From the IMG/VR virus record IMGVR_UViG_3300033153_006795, positions 1 through 21,393 of that record: 21,393 nucleotides of DNA. One strand, given 5' to 3'. How positions within the stretch are numbered: the first letter of the stretch is position 1; every line of letters begins with the position of its first letter. Positions 1 through 7,210 of the stretch are shown piece after piece. Origin of the DNA: a virus. The notes under the pieces were generated by a model that did no database searches, was not told the origin of the DNA, and saw nothing but the letters and a program-made list of their open reading frames with translations. The position numbers and the translations under genes were made by a program.

Positions 1-21
1 AATAATTTATATATATAGAGG
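1..21 (-). promoter_or_regulatory. AT-rich promoter-like box (leftward class)
   Basis: Read on the minus strand this is CCTCTATATATATAAATTAT followed by T. It resembles the boxes at 5396-5423, 5937-5963 and 16731-16753. As at 16731, it lies just left of a rightward AGAACAAAATATAAA box, which suggests a divergent promoter region with a leftward gene beyond the window edge. The sequence is low-complexity A/T, so similarity by chance is possible. Confidence 0.3.
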
Positions 22-47
22 TAATGTTCTAAACTAGTATATTTTAT

Positions 48-62
48 AGAACAAAATATAAA
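48..62 (+). promoter_or_regulatory. AGAACAAAATATAAA box (rightward promoter class)
   Basis: AGAACAAAATATAAA ends 35 bases before the start codon at 98. Bases 42-62 match 2929-2950 almost exactly, with one extra base there, and the 15-base core recurs identically at 16789-16803. The TATAAAT at 57-63 resembles the T4-type late promoter TATAAATA. The recurrence is seen in the sequence; the promoter role is inferred. Confidence 0.45.
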
Positions 63-97
63 TGATTTCTACAAAATTAATCTAAAGGATTTCTAAT

Positions 98-763
98 ATG
101 AGTAAAGAAAAAGATTTATTAATTAAAATTACTGATTCATATGGTGAATTTTGTTTACATGATAATGTAATTTCTGATCCTCTTACAAAAAAAAGAGGAC
201 CACAAGGTAGAGTAGAAATATTTGAAATTACTGATGATAATAAGAAGAAGTTAATACAAAAAAGTAATTTAGTTGTATATGTTGGTAGAGAGTTAATTGC
301 ACAAAGAATAGTAGATACAGAAAATGCTAATGTAAATACTGATAAAGATGAATATATCTCTTGGTTGGGTCTTGGAGATGGTGGAGTAGATCCTGCAGAT
401 CCATTTGATCCAATTCCTCCAACAAATAGTGATACTGATTTAGCAAGTGAAGTACCATTAAATAATTCAGATGCTTCTTATGCTGATTTCAGAGTTGGTA
501 ATTATTATAAAGCTCCACTTCAATCAATTGAATTTGAACAGGACACTGCTAATGATGATGCATGGTTAATTGTTAAAATTACAGTTCAGATTCAGCAAAT
601 TGATGCAATTGGTGAGCAAATTAGTGAATGTGGTCTTTTTAGTTCATTAAGTGATGCTGGAGGATATGCTGGACCTTTTCATTTGTTTGCAAGAGCTACA
701 TTTCCAACAATTGTAAAAACAGCTACGAGACAATTATTAGTAATTTGGTATTTATATACTTAA
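98..763 (+). CDS. Putative virion structural protein
   Basis: A 221-residue acidic protein with no signal peptide or membrane segment. The start is supported by AAAGGA about seven bases before ATG 98. After a short charged N-terminus it has a beta-rich look, with a Gly/Asp/Pro-rich loop near residues 89-110 (LGLGDGGVDPADPFDPIPPT) and a C-terminus ending in alternating hydrophobic residues. I do not recognise a family with certainty. Placement directly before the tail sheath, and a composition like tail and baseplate accessory proteins, suggest a virion component, but this is inferred from context. It is probably transcribed from the box at 48-62. No clear terminator follows. Confidence 0.6.
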   Translation: MSKEKDLLIKITDSYGEFCLHDNVISDPLTKKRGPQGRVEIFEITDDNKKKLIQKSNLVVYVGRELIAQRIVDTENANVNTDKDEYISWLGLGDGGVDPADPFDPIPPTNSDTDLASEVPLNNSDASYADFRVGNYYKAPLQSIEFEQDTANDDAWLIVKITVQIQQIDAIGEQISECGLFSSLSDAGGYAGPFHLFARATFPTIVKTATRQLLVIWYLYT

Positions 764-771
764 TAAAATTA

Positions 772-806
772 AAAAGGATTTCTAAATAATGGTTGGAATT
801 TTTTAA
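772..806 (+). other. Duplicated start-site motif with five-codon ORF
   Basis: AAAAAGGATTTCTAAATAATG nearly repeats the AAAGGATTTCTAATATG leader of the gene at 98. It opens a five-codon frame (MVGIF, then TAA). It may be a duplicated translation start, a remnant of a lost gene, or a tiny leader ORF. The remaining 140 bases before the sheath are AT-rich with no other coding signal. Confidence 0.3.
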
Positions 807-946
807 ATATAAAAATATATATCATTTTATTCCTACCAAAAGAATAAATTTATTATAATATGTTTTAGATTATCTTAGATTAAGAAAGGATATTATTCAA
901 TAGAATCAAATAATATATTTATATAGAATTTTGGAGGAATTAAAAA

Positions 947-2902
947 ATGGCTAATATTTCACCAGGTGTATATACCAAAATTATTGACCTCTCGACCTAT
1001 ACACAACAAGTTCCAAGTACAATTGGTCTTATATGTTCTCTTGCAGAAAAAGGTGAAGATAATAAATTAAAATTTATTGGTTCAAGATCTGATTATGTTG
1101 CAGAATTTGGAGAACCAAATATAGCTAAGTATGGAAAACATTATGGACAGGGACCTTATTTAGCTTATAATTACTTAGGTGAATCTGGATCATTATATCA
1201 CATAAGATGTTTACCAGATAATGCTGCTTTTGCAAATATGAGAATTGAAGCAAGATTTACAAATGCAGATAGTACTGCTAATGTTGTAGTGACTCATATT
1301 AGTGATATTAATACAAAAAGTGAATTACAAACAAATCTAGAACAGGCTGGTCATATTTATCCAATTGCTTTTCTATATCCAATAGGAAGAGGTGAGTATT
1401 ATAATGCAATTGGAGTTAGAATTACTGAATATTCTAATCCAATGGTTGAAGGAGTTTATGTATTAGATATTTATGAAAAACAGTCTGATGGAGATGATGT
1501 TGTAATAGAATCATTTAATGTTTCTTTCAATTCAAAAGCTGTTGATGATAATGGAGAATCTTTATTTATTGTTGATGTTTTAGAAACTTATTCTAGTGTT
1601 CTAAGAGCTGAAATGACTTTGGCTAGTGGAGCATATTCTAGTGGTCATGATTTAGTTTCTAAAATTTATGATAAAGATATTGGAGATGTATCTGTTACTT
1701 TGACTGATGGAGCTGCAGAAATATCTGATAATAAACAAGATTTTTCTGATTGGGAAAATGCTACTGAAACTGGAAATGCTAATTATGTAGTTATCGCTAT
1801 TGATGGAACTGGTAATAAGATTTGGGGTTGGTTAGGAGCTGCAACTGGAGGAAGTAGTACTTCTATTAATGTTTTTGATGATAGAAATCTGACAGGTTCT
1901 GCTAGAAATTGGAATGGAGCAACTACTTCTTTTAATGTTAATTCTACTATTACATATTTAATTAAAGAAACATATACTGAAATTTCTGATGCTTTTATTT
2001 CTAGCATTCCAGTTCCTCTTAGAAGAGGATCTGATGGTGCATTATTAGATGCTGCTGGAGATCTAGATACTACTGAAGCTACTGAAGTTTTAGCAAATGC
2101 ATATGCTGGAACAATTGATGATGATATTCTAGATACTGAAAATATTTACTTCACGGCTGTTTTTGATTGTGGATATCCAGATGATGTTAAAACTCAAATT
2201 AGTACTCTTGTTCAAACTAGAAGAGACTGTGTTGCTTTAATAGATAATGGTGATAATGCAACTTATAATGCATGTATTAATAGCAGAGTTAATACACACA
2301 CTTTTAATAATTACTTTTGTGCTCTTTATGAAGAGTATAATAAAGTATATGATGTTTTTACTGGAAAAGATGTTTGGTTTTCTCCTGTATATCATGTTGC
2401 ATATTTGTTACCGAGAAATGATTCTGTTGCTGAACCTTGGTTTGCAGTTGCTGGATTTAATAGAGCATCTATTGATACAATTAAAGATCTTCGTTTTAAT
2501 CCAAGATTGGGTCAGCGTGACCAAATGTATTTAAAACAGATTAATCCTCTGGTTAAATTTAATCCCGGGTATGTTTTATGGGGACAATTAACCACTCAAG
2601 CAAAAGCATCCGCTCTTCAAGACCTTAATATTGTAAGGTTAGTTCTTTATTGCAAAAGAGCACTTGAACAATATTGTAGGTATTTTATTTTCGAGCAAAA
2701 TGATGAAATTACTTGGAGTTTAATTGGTGGAGATATAGTTGAATTTCTAGAAGATATTAAAAGACGAAGAGGATTATATGATTATAGTGTTGAAGTCGGT
2801 GCTACTGCTTATGAAAAGAAAACAAAAACTTGTCACGTGAATGTAACATTAAATCCGGTCCGGGTGTTAGAAAAAATCGAACTAAACTTTTTCATTGTAT
2901 AA
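947..2902 (+). CDS. Contractile tail sheath protein
   Basis: A 651-residue protein with the classic sheath layout. The N-terminus is MANISPGVYTKIIDLS, which threads into the neighbouring subunit in the sheath lattice. A variable, beta-rich Gly/Ser/Asp middle follows (about residues 100-390). The conserved C-terminal domain has FNPGYVLWGQLTTQ near residue 540, then LVLYCKRALEQYCRYFIFE and a beta-strand-rich end (VNVTLNPVRVLEKIELNFFI). Polymerised sheath contracts around the tube to drive DNA injection. GGAGG lies nine bases before ATG 947, and the stop is followed by a strong terminator. In many myoviruses the tube gene lies next; here it is displaced to 18188. The 3' part (about 2560-2640 and 2820-2900) is less AT-rich than the middle, consistent with a conserved region that the endonuclease next door may recognise. 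Confidence 0.95.
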   Translation: MANISPGVYTKIIDLSTYTQQVPSTIGLICSLAEKGEDNKLKFIGSRSDYVAEFGEPNIAKYGKHYGQGPYLAYNYLGESGSLYHIRCLPDNAAFANMRIEARFTNADSTANVVVTHISDINTKSELQTNLEQAGHIYPIAFLYPIGRGEYYNAIGVRITEYSNPMVEGVYVLDIYEKQSDGDDVVIESFNVSFNSKAVDDNGESLFIVDVLETYSSVLRAEMTLASGAYSSGHDLVSKIYDKDIGDVSVTLTDGAAEISDNKQDFSDWENATETGNANYVVIAIDGTGNKIWGWLGAATGGSSTSINVFDDRNLTGSARNWNGATTSFNVNSTITYLIKETYTEISDAFISSIPVPLRRGSDGALLDAAGDLDTTEATEVLANAYAGTIDDDILDTENIYFTAVFDCGYPDDVKTQISTLVQTRRDCVALIDNGDNATYNACINSRVNTHTFNNYFCALYEEYNKVYDVFTGKDVWFSPVYHVAYLLPRNDSVAEPWFAVAGFNRASIDTIKDLRFNPRLGQRDQMYLKQINPLVKFNPGYVLWGQLTTQAKASALQDLNIVRLVLYCKRALEQYCRYFIFEQNDEITWSLIGGDIVEFLEDIKRRRGLYDYSVEVGATAYEKKTKTCHVNVTLNPVRVLEKIELNFFIV

Positions 2903-2916
2903 GTTAAACTAAATAT

Positions 2917-2970
2917 CAACTCCCTTCCTTTTATAGAACAAAAAAATAAAAAGGAAGGGAGTTGTTTTTT
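2917..2970 (+). terminator. Sheath terminator hairpin that carries the next gene's Shine-Dalgarno
   Basis: CAACTCCCTTCCTTTT (2917-2932) pairs perfectly with 2949-2964, followed by six T residues, so it is a strong intrinsic terminator for the sheath transcript. The right arm contains AAGGAAGGGAG (2951-2961), the only plausible ribosome binding site for the endonuclease starting at GTG 2971. In read-through transcripts this site would be base-paired and closed. Confidence 0.85.
2935..2950 (+). promoter_or_regulatory. Promoter-like box in the hairpin loop
   Basis: AGAACAAAAAAATAAA lies between the hairpin arms. Extended to 2929-2950 it matches 42-62 except for one extra A and one T-to-A change. 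A transcript starting here would lack the left arm and leave the Shine-Dalgarno of the gene at 2971 open. The core is AATAAA instead of TATAAA, which lowers confidence. Confidence 0.35.
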
Positions 2971-4815
2971 GTGTATATATGTAAAATTTGTAATAAAAAA
3001 TTTAAAACAAATCAAGGTCTAGTTTCTCATCTAACTAATCCTAAATCTTCCTGTAAAACTAATATTCAAGAATATTACAACAAATTTTTACGTAAACTAA
3101 ATGAAGGTATTTGTAAATTTTGTAATAATGAAACAAAATTTCTTGGTTTAAATAAAGGTTATTCTGGTAATATATGTTATGATTGTAATTTAAAAAATGT
3201 TGATAAAGAAAAAAATAAGAAAAGAAGTTATTCAATAAAATCTACTTTAAAAACAAAAAGTAAATTAAATAATATAAGAAAAAAATTAATTATACTTTTA
3301 AAAAAACAAACTATTAATAAAAAAAATAAACTTCAATGTCAAATTTGTGGTATACAATTTCTAAATTATTCTTCTATTTCAAAACATATTAAGATTCATA
3401 ATCTTTCAGTAGAAGAATATTACATAAAATTTTTTAAAACAACTAATGAAGATATATGTTTATGTTATAATATGGTAGATAATTGTAAAAAATTTACTAG
3501 TTTTGCATCTTTAGAAAAAGGATTTTCTGATTATTGTAGTTCTAAATGTGTATCATTGTCTCCTATTACTAAAGAAAAAAAGGAACTAAATTATTTAAAA
3601 AAACATAATGTTACTCATCCATCAAAAAATCCTTTAGTAAATAAAAAACAAAGAGATCATATTAAAAAAGCTTATAGAGAGAATTTAGAATCAATTCTTA
3701 TAAAAAGAAGAGAAACATTTTTGAAAAATTATATTCCAAAAATAGAAAAAGAATTGTCAAAAAGAAATATAAAATTAGAAAAATATAATGGTTGTAATAT
3801 ATTATCTATTTTTTCTTGTGAAAAATGTGGAGAAAAATTTGAAAGATTATTTGATTCAATAATTCATTATGATTGTAAATGTCCAAAATGTTTTCCGTAT
3901 TTCAAACATGTTTCTAATTTAGAACAAGAAATTGTAGATTTTATTAAACAACATTTAAATACTAATGAAGAAATTTTAACTAGTTATGTTGGTTTAATAA
4001 AGAATTTCGAAAGTAAAAGAAATTTAGAAGTTGATATTTTTATTCCATCTAGAAATATAGCTTTTGAATTTGATGGTTTATATTGGCATTCAGAATTAAA
4101 CTTAGATAAACCAGAAAAATATCATTTAAATAAAACTATTGGTTGTAAAGAAAAAGGAGTTCAGCTTATTCATATATTTGAAGATGAATGGATTATGAAA
4201 AATGATATTGTTAAAAATATGATTATACATAAATTAAACTTATCAAATAATAAAAAAATATATGCAAGAAATTGTATTATCAAAGAAATTTCTCCATCTG
4301 AAAAAAATGAATTTTTAGAAAAATATCATATTCAAGGAAAAGATTATTCAAAAATAAAACTTGGAGCATTTTTTAAAAATGAACTAGTAGCAGTCATGAC
4401 TTTTGGTTATGGAAATATTTCTAGAGGAGGAAATCCAAAAGACAAATTAACATGGGAGCTTAGTAGATTTTGTTCCTCTTCTAAATATAGAATAATTGGT
4501 ATTTCTAGTAAAATGTTAAAATATTTTCAAAATAATTGGGAATGGAATAGTATTTTTAGTTATGCTGATTTACGATGGTCTTATGGTAATATGTATTATA
4601 AATTAGGTTTTAATTTATCCCATCAAACTTCTCCAGATTATTGGTATTTTGGTAATAATATAATGGGTAGAATCCATAGATTTAATTTAAGAAAGAAACC
4701 AGACGAGCCAAAAGATATTCCAGAATGGAAATTAAGAAATGAACAAGGTTATTATCGAATATGGGATTGTGGTAAATTAAAATTTATTTTAAAAAACAAC
4801 AAAAAAATACTTTAA
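2971..4815 (+). CDS. Free-standing Vsr-like (EDxHD) homing endonuclease with zinc fingers
   Basis: A 614-residue multidomain protein. The start is GTG 2971, nine bases after AAGGAAGGGAG; an in-frame TTG at 2962 lies inside the terminator stem and is less likely. Zinc-binding modules come first: CKIC with a later H/C near residues 4-27, several Cys pairs, and a classical C-x2-C-x12-H-x3-H finger near 122-145. A Vsr-like nuclease core follows: E353/D355 in LEVDIFIP, E366/D368 in FEFDG, H373 in YWHSE, and FEDEW near 404. These residues fit the EDxHD family typified by I-Bth0305I. The C-terminal third (KLGAFF, ADLRWSYGNMYYKLGF) looks like a GNAT-type acyltransferase fold and ends in a conserved DEPKDIPEW tail. 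It is a homologue of the gene at 18927. It should cut endonuclease-free alleles near its insertion site and spread by repair. Confidence 0.85.
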   Translation: MYICKICNKKFKTNQGLVSHLTNPKSSCKTNIQEYYNKFLRKLNEGICKFCNNETKFLGLNKGYSGNICYDCNLKNVDKEKNKKRSYSIKSTLKTKSKLNNIRKKLIILLKKQTINKKNKLQCQICGIQFLNYSSISKHIKIHNLSVEEYYIKFFKTTNEDICLCYNMVDNCKKFTSFASLEKGFSDYCSSKCVSLSPITKEKKELNYLKKHNVTHPSKNPLVNKKQRDHIKKAYRENLESILIKRRETFLKNYIPKIEKELSKRNIKLEKYNGCNILSIFSCEKCGEKFERLFDSIIHYDCKCPKCFPYFKHVSNLEQEIVDFIKQHLNTNEEILTSYVGLIKNFESKRNLEVDIFIPSRNIAFEFDGLYWHSELNLDKPEKYHLNKTIGCKEKGVQLIHIFEDEWIMKNDIVKNMIIHKLNLSNNKKIYARNCIIKEISPSEKNEFLEKYHIQGKDYSKIKLGAFFKNELVAVMTFGYGNISRGGNPKDKLTWELSRFCSSSKYRIIGISSKMLKYFQNNWEWNSIFSYADLRWSYGNMYYKLGFNLSHQTSPDYWYFGNNIMGRIHRFNLRKKPDEPKDIPEWKLRNEQGYYRIWDCGKLKFILKNNKKIL

Positions 4816-4856
4816 TCTAAAAAGAAATTTCAATCATTCAGATTAAAGTATTTTTT
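4802..4856. terminator. Bidirectional intrinsic terminator
   Basis: AAAAAATACTTTAATCT (4802-4818) pairs perfectly with 4840-4856 around a 21-base loop. A-tract and T-tract ends make it work in both directions, separating the rightward endonuclease (its TAA, 4813-4815, lies in the stem) from the leftward gene ending at 4861. Confidence 0.8.
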
Positions 4857-4860
4857 ATCA

Positions 4861-5361
4861 TCATTTTCCTACAGACCTTAATAGCATATTAAACAAATCT
4901 GAACCACTATATTCAAATACTTTCTTCTTTCTTCCTGAATCAGTTTCTTCTAATTCTGAATGTTGATATATTTCTTTTACAAATCTTAATAACTCTCTAT
5001 TACTTTGAATATGTTTCTCAATTAACTCATTGTTTTCTTTCTGTAGTTTATAAGATTTTATATCTAGTATTTGAACTATTTGAATAAAATCTCTTTCATA
5101 AACATTTACTGGTAAAAGAAAGGAATAAGTGGCAAGATTATTAAGAGTAAATCCATTAGCTTCAAGAAGTCCTCGAAAAACACCACCTTTTTCATCTGGA
5201 ACATAAACAAAGAAATCCATATCTGATTTACTAGGATTATAATATCCAAACCTAAAACTCCCACCTTCAAACATGTCAGAATCTTCAAATCTTGATAACA
5301 ATGAAACTAACCATGTTCTGACTGCTGGATAAAGTTCCTTTACTAATAGTACTTCTCTCAT
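4861..5361 (-). CDS. Small nucleotidyltransferase-fold protein
   Basis: A 166-residue protein. GAAAGGAG lies seven bases before ATG. The segment GGSFRFGYYNPSKSDMDFFV holds the minimal nucleotidyltransferase signature: G34-S35 followed after 11 residues by D47-x-D49, the metal-binding pair of the Pol-beta-like fold. The rest is helical and charged (about 105-145), ending SDLFNMLLRS. Proteins of this kind transfer a nucleotide to RNA, protein or an antibiotic; the substrate here cannot be told. It is the third nucleotidyltransferase-like gene in the cluster, with those at 11499 and 13845. It has its own promoter-like box at 5396-5423 and a terminator at 4802-4856, so it may be monocistronic. 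The assignment rests on one motif. Confidence 0.55.
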   Translation of the reverse strand: MREVLLVKELYPAVRTWLVSLLSRFEDSDMFEGGSFRFGYYNPSKSDMDFFVYVPDEKGGVFRGLLEANGFTLNNLATYSFLLPVNVYERDFIQIVQILDIKSYKLQKENNELIEKHIQSNRELLRFVKEIYQHSELEETDSGRKKKVFEYSGSDLFNMLLRSVGK

Positions 5362-5395
5362 GTTATTTCTCCTTTCAAAATAATAAATTTTGTTT

Positions 5396-5423
5396 TCTCA
5401 ATAATTAATATATATTAGAAATT
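5396..5423 (-). promoter_or_regulatory. Putative leftward promoter of the gene at 5361
   Basis: On the minus strand this reads AATTTCTAATATATATTAAT then TATTGAGA. It matches the box at 5937-5963 at all but two positions over 27 bases and sits at nearly the same distance (about 35 versus 40 bases) from its start codon. Conservation of both sequence and spacing argues for a promoter. Confidence 0.5.
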
Positions 5424-5437
5424 ATTTTAAACAAAAG

Positions 5438-5486
5438 AAAAATGAAGACTGTAATCTATTTAAATTAGACTCAAGTCTTCATTTTT
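5438..5486 (-). terminator. Intrinsic terminator of the secreted-protein/RNA cassette
   Basis: AAAAATGAAGACT (5438-5450) pairs perfectly with AGTCTTCATTTTT (5474-5486) around a 23-base loop. On the minus strand the stem is followed by a T-rich run. It closes the transcript carrying the gene at 5616-5897 and the structured RNA at 5489-5612. Confidence 0.7.
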
Positions 5487-5488
5487 CC

Positions 5489-5612
5489 AATTGAACATAT
5501 TGGAACCAGACACCCTGTAACCTGATCAAAGGCAGGCTTCCTCGCTTCTGGTATTCTCGCGGCCGGTATAATTTGAACCGTCCACCATGCAGGTTTTATC
5601 CAATATGCAATT
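5489..5612 (-). ncRNA. GC-rich structured RNA element, family unknown
   Basis: An island with 51 G/C in the 100 bases 5496-5595, inside very AT-rich DNA. Its ends form a long stem: CATATTGGA (5496-5504) with TCCAATATG (5599-5607), extended by AATTG/CAATT across a two-base bulge. Inside, ACCAGA (5505-5510) pairs with TCTGGT (5547-5552), and AACCTG (5519-5524) pairs with CAGGTT (5590-5595). These two helices cross and would form a pseudoknot. CGGT/ACCG (5564-5567/5577-5580) makes a local hairpin. It begins four bases after the stop of the gene at 5616 and runs into the terminator, so it is most likely a structured 3' UTR or a processed small RNA. Alternatively it is a decayed coding tail: the same frame stays open for 29 codons to a TGA, then 21 more. 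Confidence 0.45.
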
Positions 5613-5615
5613 TAT

Positions 5616-5897
5616 TTATCTCTCCACAACAACATATGATATTGAACTTGATTTTAACATATCAGTCAACAAGTGCAATGTCAGAAAATCAGCATTTTCA
5701 CATATGATGACAACTGGCTTTGTAGAAGTTATTGTATGGATAATGGAATTTTCAGCCGCCTCTCCTATACTGACCTTCTTTCCATCCTGATACAAATGCT
5801 CACCACTTATGAGGATTGAATCATATTCCGCAGAAGCGACTACAGCAAACGACATAATAAAGACTGTCAGTAATGAAATAACCATAACTTTTTTCAT
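5616..5897 (-). CDS. Small secreted/periplasmic protein, TolR/ExbD-like domain
   Basis: A 93-residue protein with an excellent Shine-Dalgarno (AAAGGAGGT) eight bases before ATG. Residues 1-23 form a signal peptide (MKK, then a hydrophobic stretch ending VVASA, with a likely cut before E24). The mature part is about 70 residues: LYQDGKKVSIGEAAENSI, then TKPVVIICENADFLTLHLLTDML, then SISYVVVE. This order of strands and helices resembles the periplasmic domain of TolR/ExbD, but the N-terminal anchor lacks the functional Asp of true ExbD. The resemblance is by pattern only. GC content (about 36%) is well above the surrounding genes, suggesting acquisition from another replicon. It has its own promoter box and terminator, the typical form of a phage moron. 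Possible roles are changing the envelope of the infected cell or superinfection exclusion; neither is shown. Confidence 0.65.
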   Translation of the reverse strand: MKKVMVISLLTVFIMSFAVVASAEYDSILISGEHLYQDGKKVSIGEAAENSIIHTITSTKPVVIICENADFLTLHLLTDMLKSSSISYVVVER

Positions 5898-5936
5898 GAT
5901 CTTTTACCTCCTTTAAAATATAAAACATATTTTTTA

Positions 5937-5963
5937 TCTCATTAATTAATATATATAAGAAAT
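5937..5963 (-). promoter_or_regulatory. Putative leftward promoter of the secreted-protein cassette
   Basis: On the minus strand this reads ATTTCTTATATATATTAATT then AATGAGA, a near-copy of the box at 5396-5423, 40 bases before ATG 5897. Its presence between two same-strand genes suggests the cassette is transcribed independently of the cluster upstream. Confidence 0.5.
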
Positions 5964-5986
5964 AAATTTATATGTTTATATTTTAT

Positions 5987-6571
5987 TTATTCTTCAATTG
6001 GATAAAAATCATTTTTTCCTCCTTTTGTAATTAAGTCAAACTTATCATGTGTAATATAATATACAGAAGGAACATCTATTGGTTCATCAAATCTATTACC
6101 AGATTCCAAATTAATTAAACAAACTTTATCATAAGATGATCTACAAATCATATATATAGGACTATTTTTTATCTTTGAATTTTTTAATTTTTGACCTATA
6201 AAATGTATATTTTGTCGTATACAAAATTTATGTTGCGCTCGCATAAGAAGTAATATTTCTTCTTCTATATATTGTTCACAAGTTGGACAAAGAATTACTT
6301 TTTCATTTCCTGAAAAAGATGATTTATGTTTATCATTAGATTTATAATAGTTCTTGTGATTATCATCCCAGTGTTCTATAAATTTAGCATATGGTGATAA
6401 ATCACATTTAAAGTCTGAAGAAATATGATAAACTGGACAATCTCTGCAAGCAGGCATTATATTACAGATAGGAAATTTTTGTAAAGATAAGTCTACTTCT
6501 TTTAATTCTAACATGTCTTTAAATTTTTTTATTGTTCTATATAAAGCATCTAATATAATTTCATTTTTCAT
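5987..6571 (-). CDS. Cys-rich putative zinc-binding protein, paralogue of the upstream gene
   Basis: A 194-residue soluble protein. The N-terminal half has a CNIMPACRDCPVY cluster (about residues 36-48), another Cys near 55, FIEHWDDNH near 65-73, and a C-P-T-C pair near residue 96, consistent with two metal sites. The C-terminal half (IYMICRS, VCLINLESGNRF) is beta-rich and aligns with the same part of the gene at 6561. The ATG overlaps the upstream gene's end by 11 bases and AAGGGA lies ten bases before it, so the two are probably translationally coupled. The function is unknown. It is the last gene of the long leftward cluster before the independent cassette. Confidence 0.7.
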   Translation of the reverse strand: MKNEIILDALYRTIKKFKDMLELKEVDLSLQKFPICNIMPACRDCPVYHISSDFKCDLSPYAKFIEHWDDNHKNYYKSNDKHKSSFSGNEKVILCPTCEQYIEEEILLLMRAQHKFCIRQNIHFIGQKLKNSKIKNSPIYMICRSSYDKVCLINLESGNRFDEPIDVPSVYYITHDKFDLITKGGKNDFYPIEE

Positions 6572-7139
6572 ATTTTAATTTCCCTTTATATATATGAAAA
6601 AATTTATCATTGCCTTCGCATATACATTTGAATTCTTTTTTATTAATATGAGCTATATCATTAACTTTATAACTATATAAATAACAATGTCCATTGTTTA
6701 AATTAACCAAAGAACAATTTGAATGACAAGATGTTAATATGTAAATATCTCCACACATATGTTCAAATAGTTGACCAACATAATAAAAAATTTCTTGATA
6801 TTCTTCTGTAAATTCTTTTCTAACTTCTTTTAAAAATTTTATTTCTTTTTTAATAATTTTTTCACATTCATTACAAACAATTCTTCTATTATATATATCT
6901 AAATATTTAGAATGACATTTTGACCAATGTAGATAAAATTGTTCCCATGGAGTTTCTGCACAAAGTTTGTTTCCTGTTTTTACAAATATTGGACATTCTG
7001 TACATTCATCTTTAACAAATAAAGAACATAATGCACAATTTTCTTGTCCTCTTTCGTAACCTTCTAAACGTAAAATTTTTTGATATTTTTCTATAGAAGA
7101 ATCTATTGCTTTTAAAACTATATTATCTCCATATTTCAT
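6561..7139 (-). CDS. Cys-rich putative zinc-binding protein
   Basis: A 192-residue protein preceded by AAAAGGAG. The N-terminal half holds CALCSLFVKDECTECPIF (about residues 35-52), then TGNKLCAETPWEQFYLHW, then a C-N-E-C pair near 97. The C-x2-C, C-x2-C-P, TG-x3-C-x2-TP arrangement is one I associate with uncharacterised phage proteins. The C-terminal domain (IYILTSCHSNCSLVNLNNGH) is shared with the downstream paralogue. A helical charged linker (about 99-120) joins the halves. Function unknown; metal-site spacing suggests zinc binding and possibly nucleic-acid or protein contact. It is co-oriented with the NSSS-motif genes upstream and separated from them by 71 bases without an obvious terminator. 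Confidence 0.7.
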   Translation of the reverse strand: MKYGDNIVLKAIDSSIEKYQKILRLEGYERGQENCALCSLFVKDECTECPIFVKTGNKLCAETPWEQFYLHWSKCHSKYLDIYNRRIVCNECEKIIKKEIKFLKEVRKEFTEEYQEIFYYVGQLFEHMCGDIYILTSCHSNCSLVNLNNGHCYLYSYKVNDIAHINKKEFKCICEGNDKFFHIYKGKLKYEK

Positions 7140-7210
7140 ATTTATTTCTCCTTTTTAATCTGGCCATTCATCAAAAAACGTCTATTGTATAACACCATTC
7201 TTGAATTCTT

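Noticed and set aside
791-835. Terminator hairpin GGTTGGAAT/ATTCCTACC after the first gene.
   Set aside because: The 9-bp stem has a mismatch, the loop is long and no T-run follows.
5505-5595. HDV-like self-cleaving ribozyme on the plus strand: helix order, a CTTCCTCGC loop and a hairpin fit the double-pseudoknot topology.
   Set aside because: The first helix does not start with G, the segment before the last helix strand lacks the expected C-N-R-A active-site pattern, and the likely transcript is the minus strand.
5489-5612. tRNA or tRNA-like gene.
   Set aside because: GGTTCAAAT looks like a T-loop, but no 5-bp T stem, acceptor stem with discriminator, or anticodon arm can be built around it on either strand.
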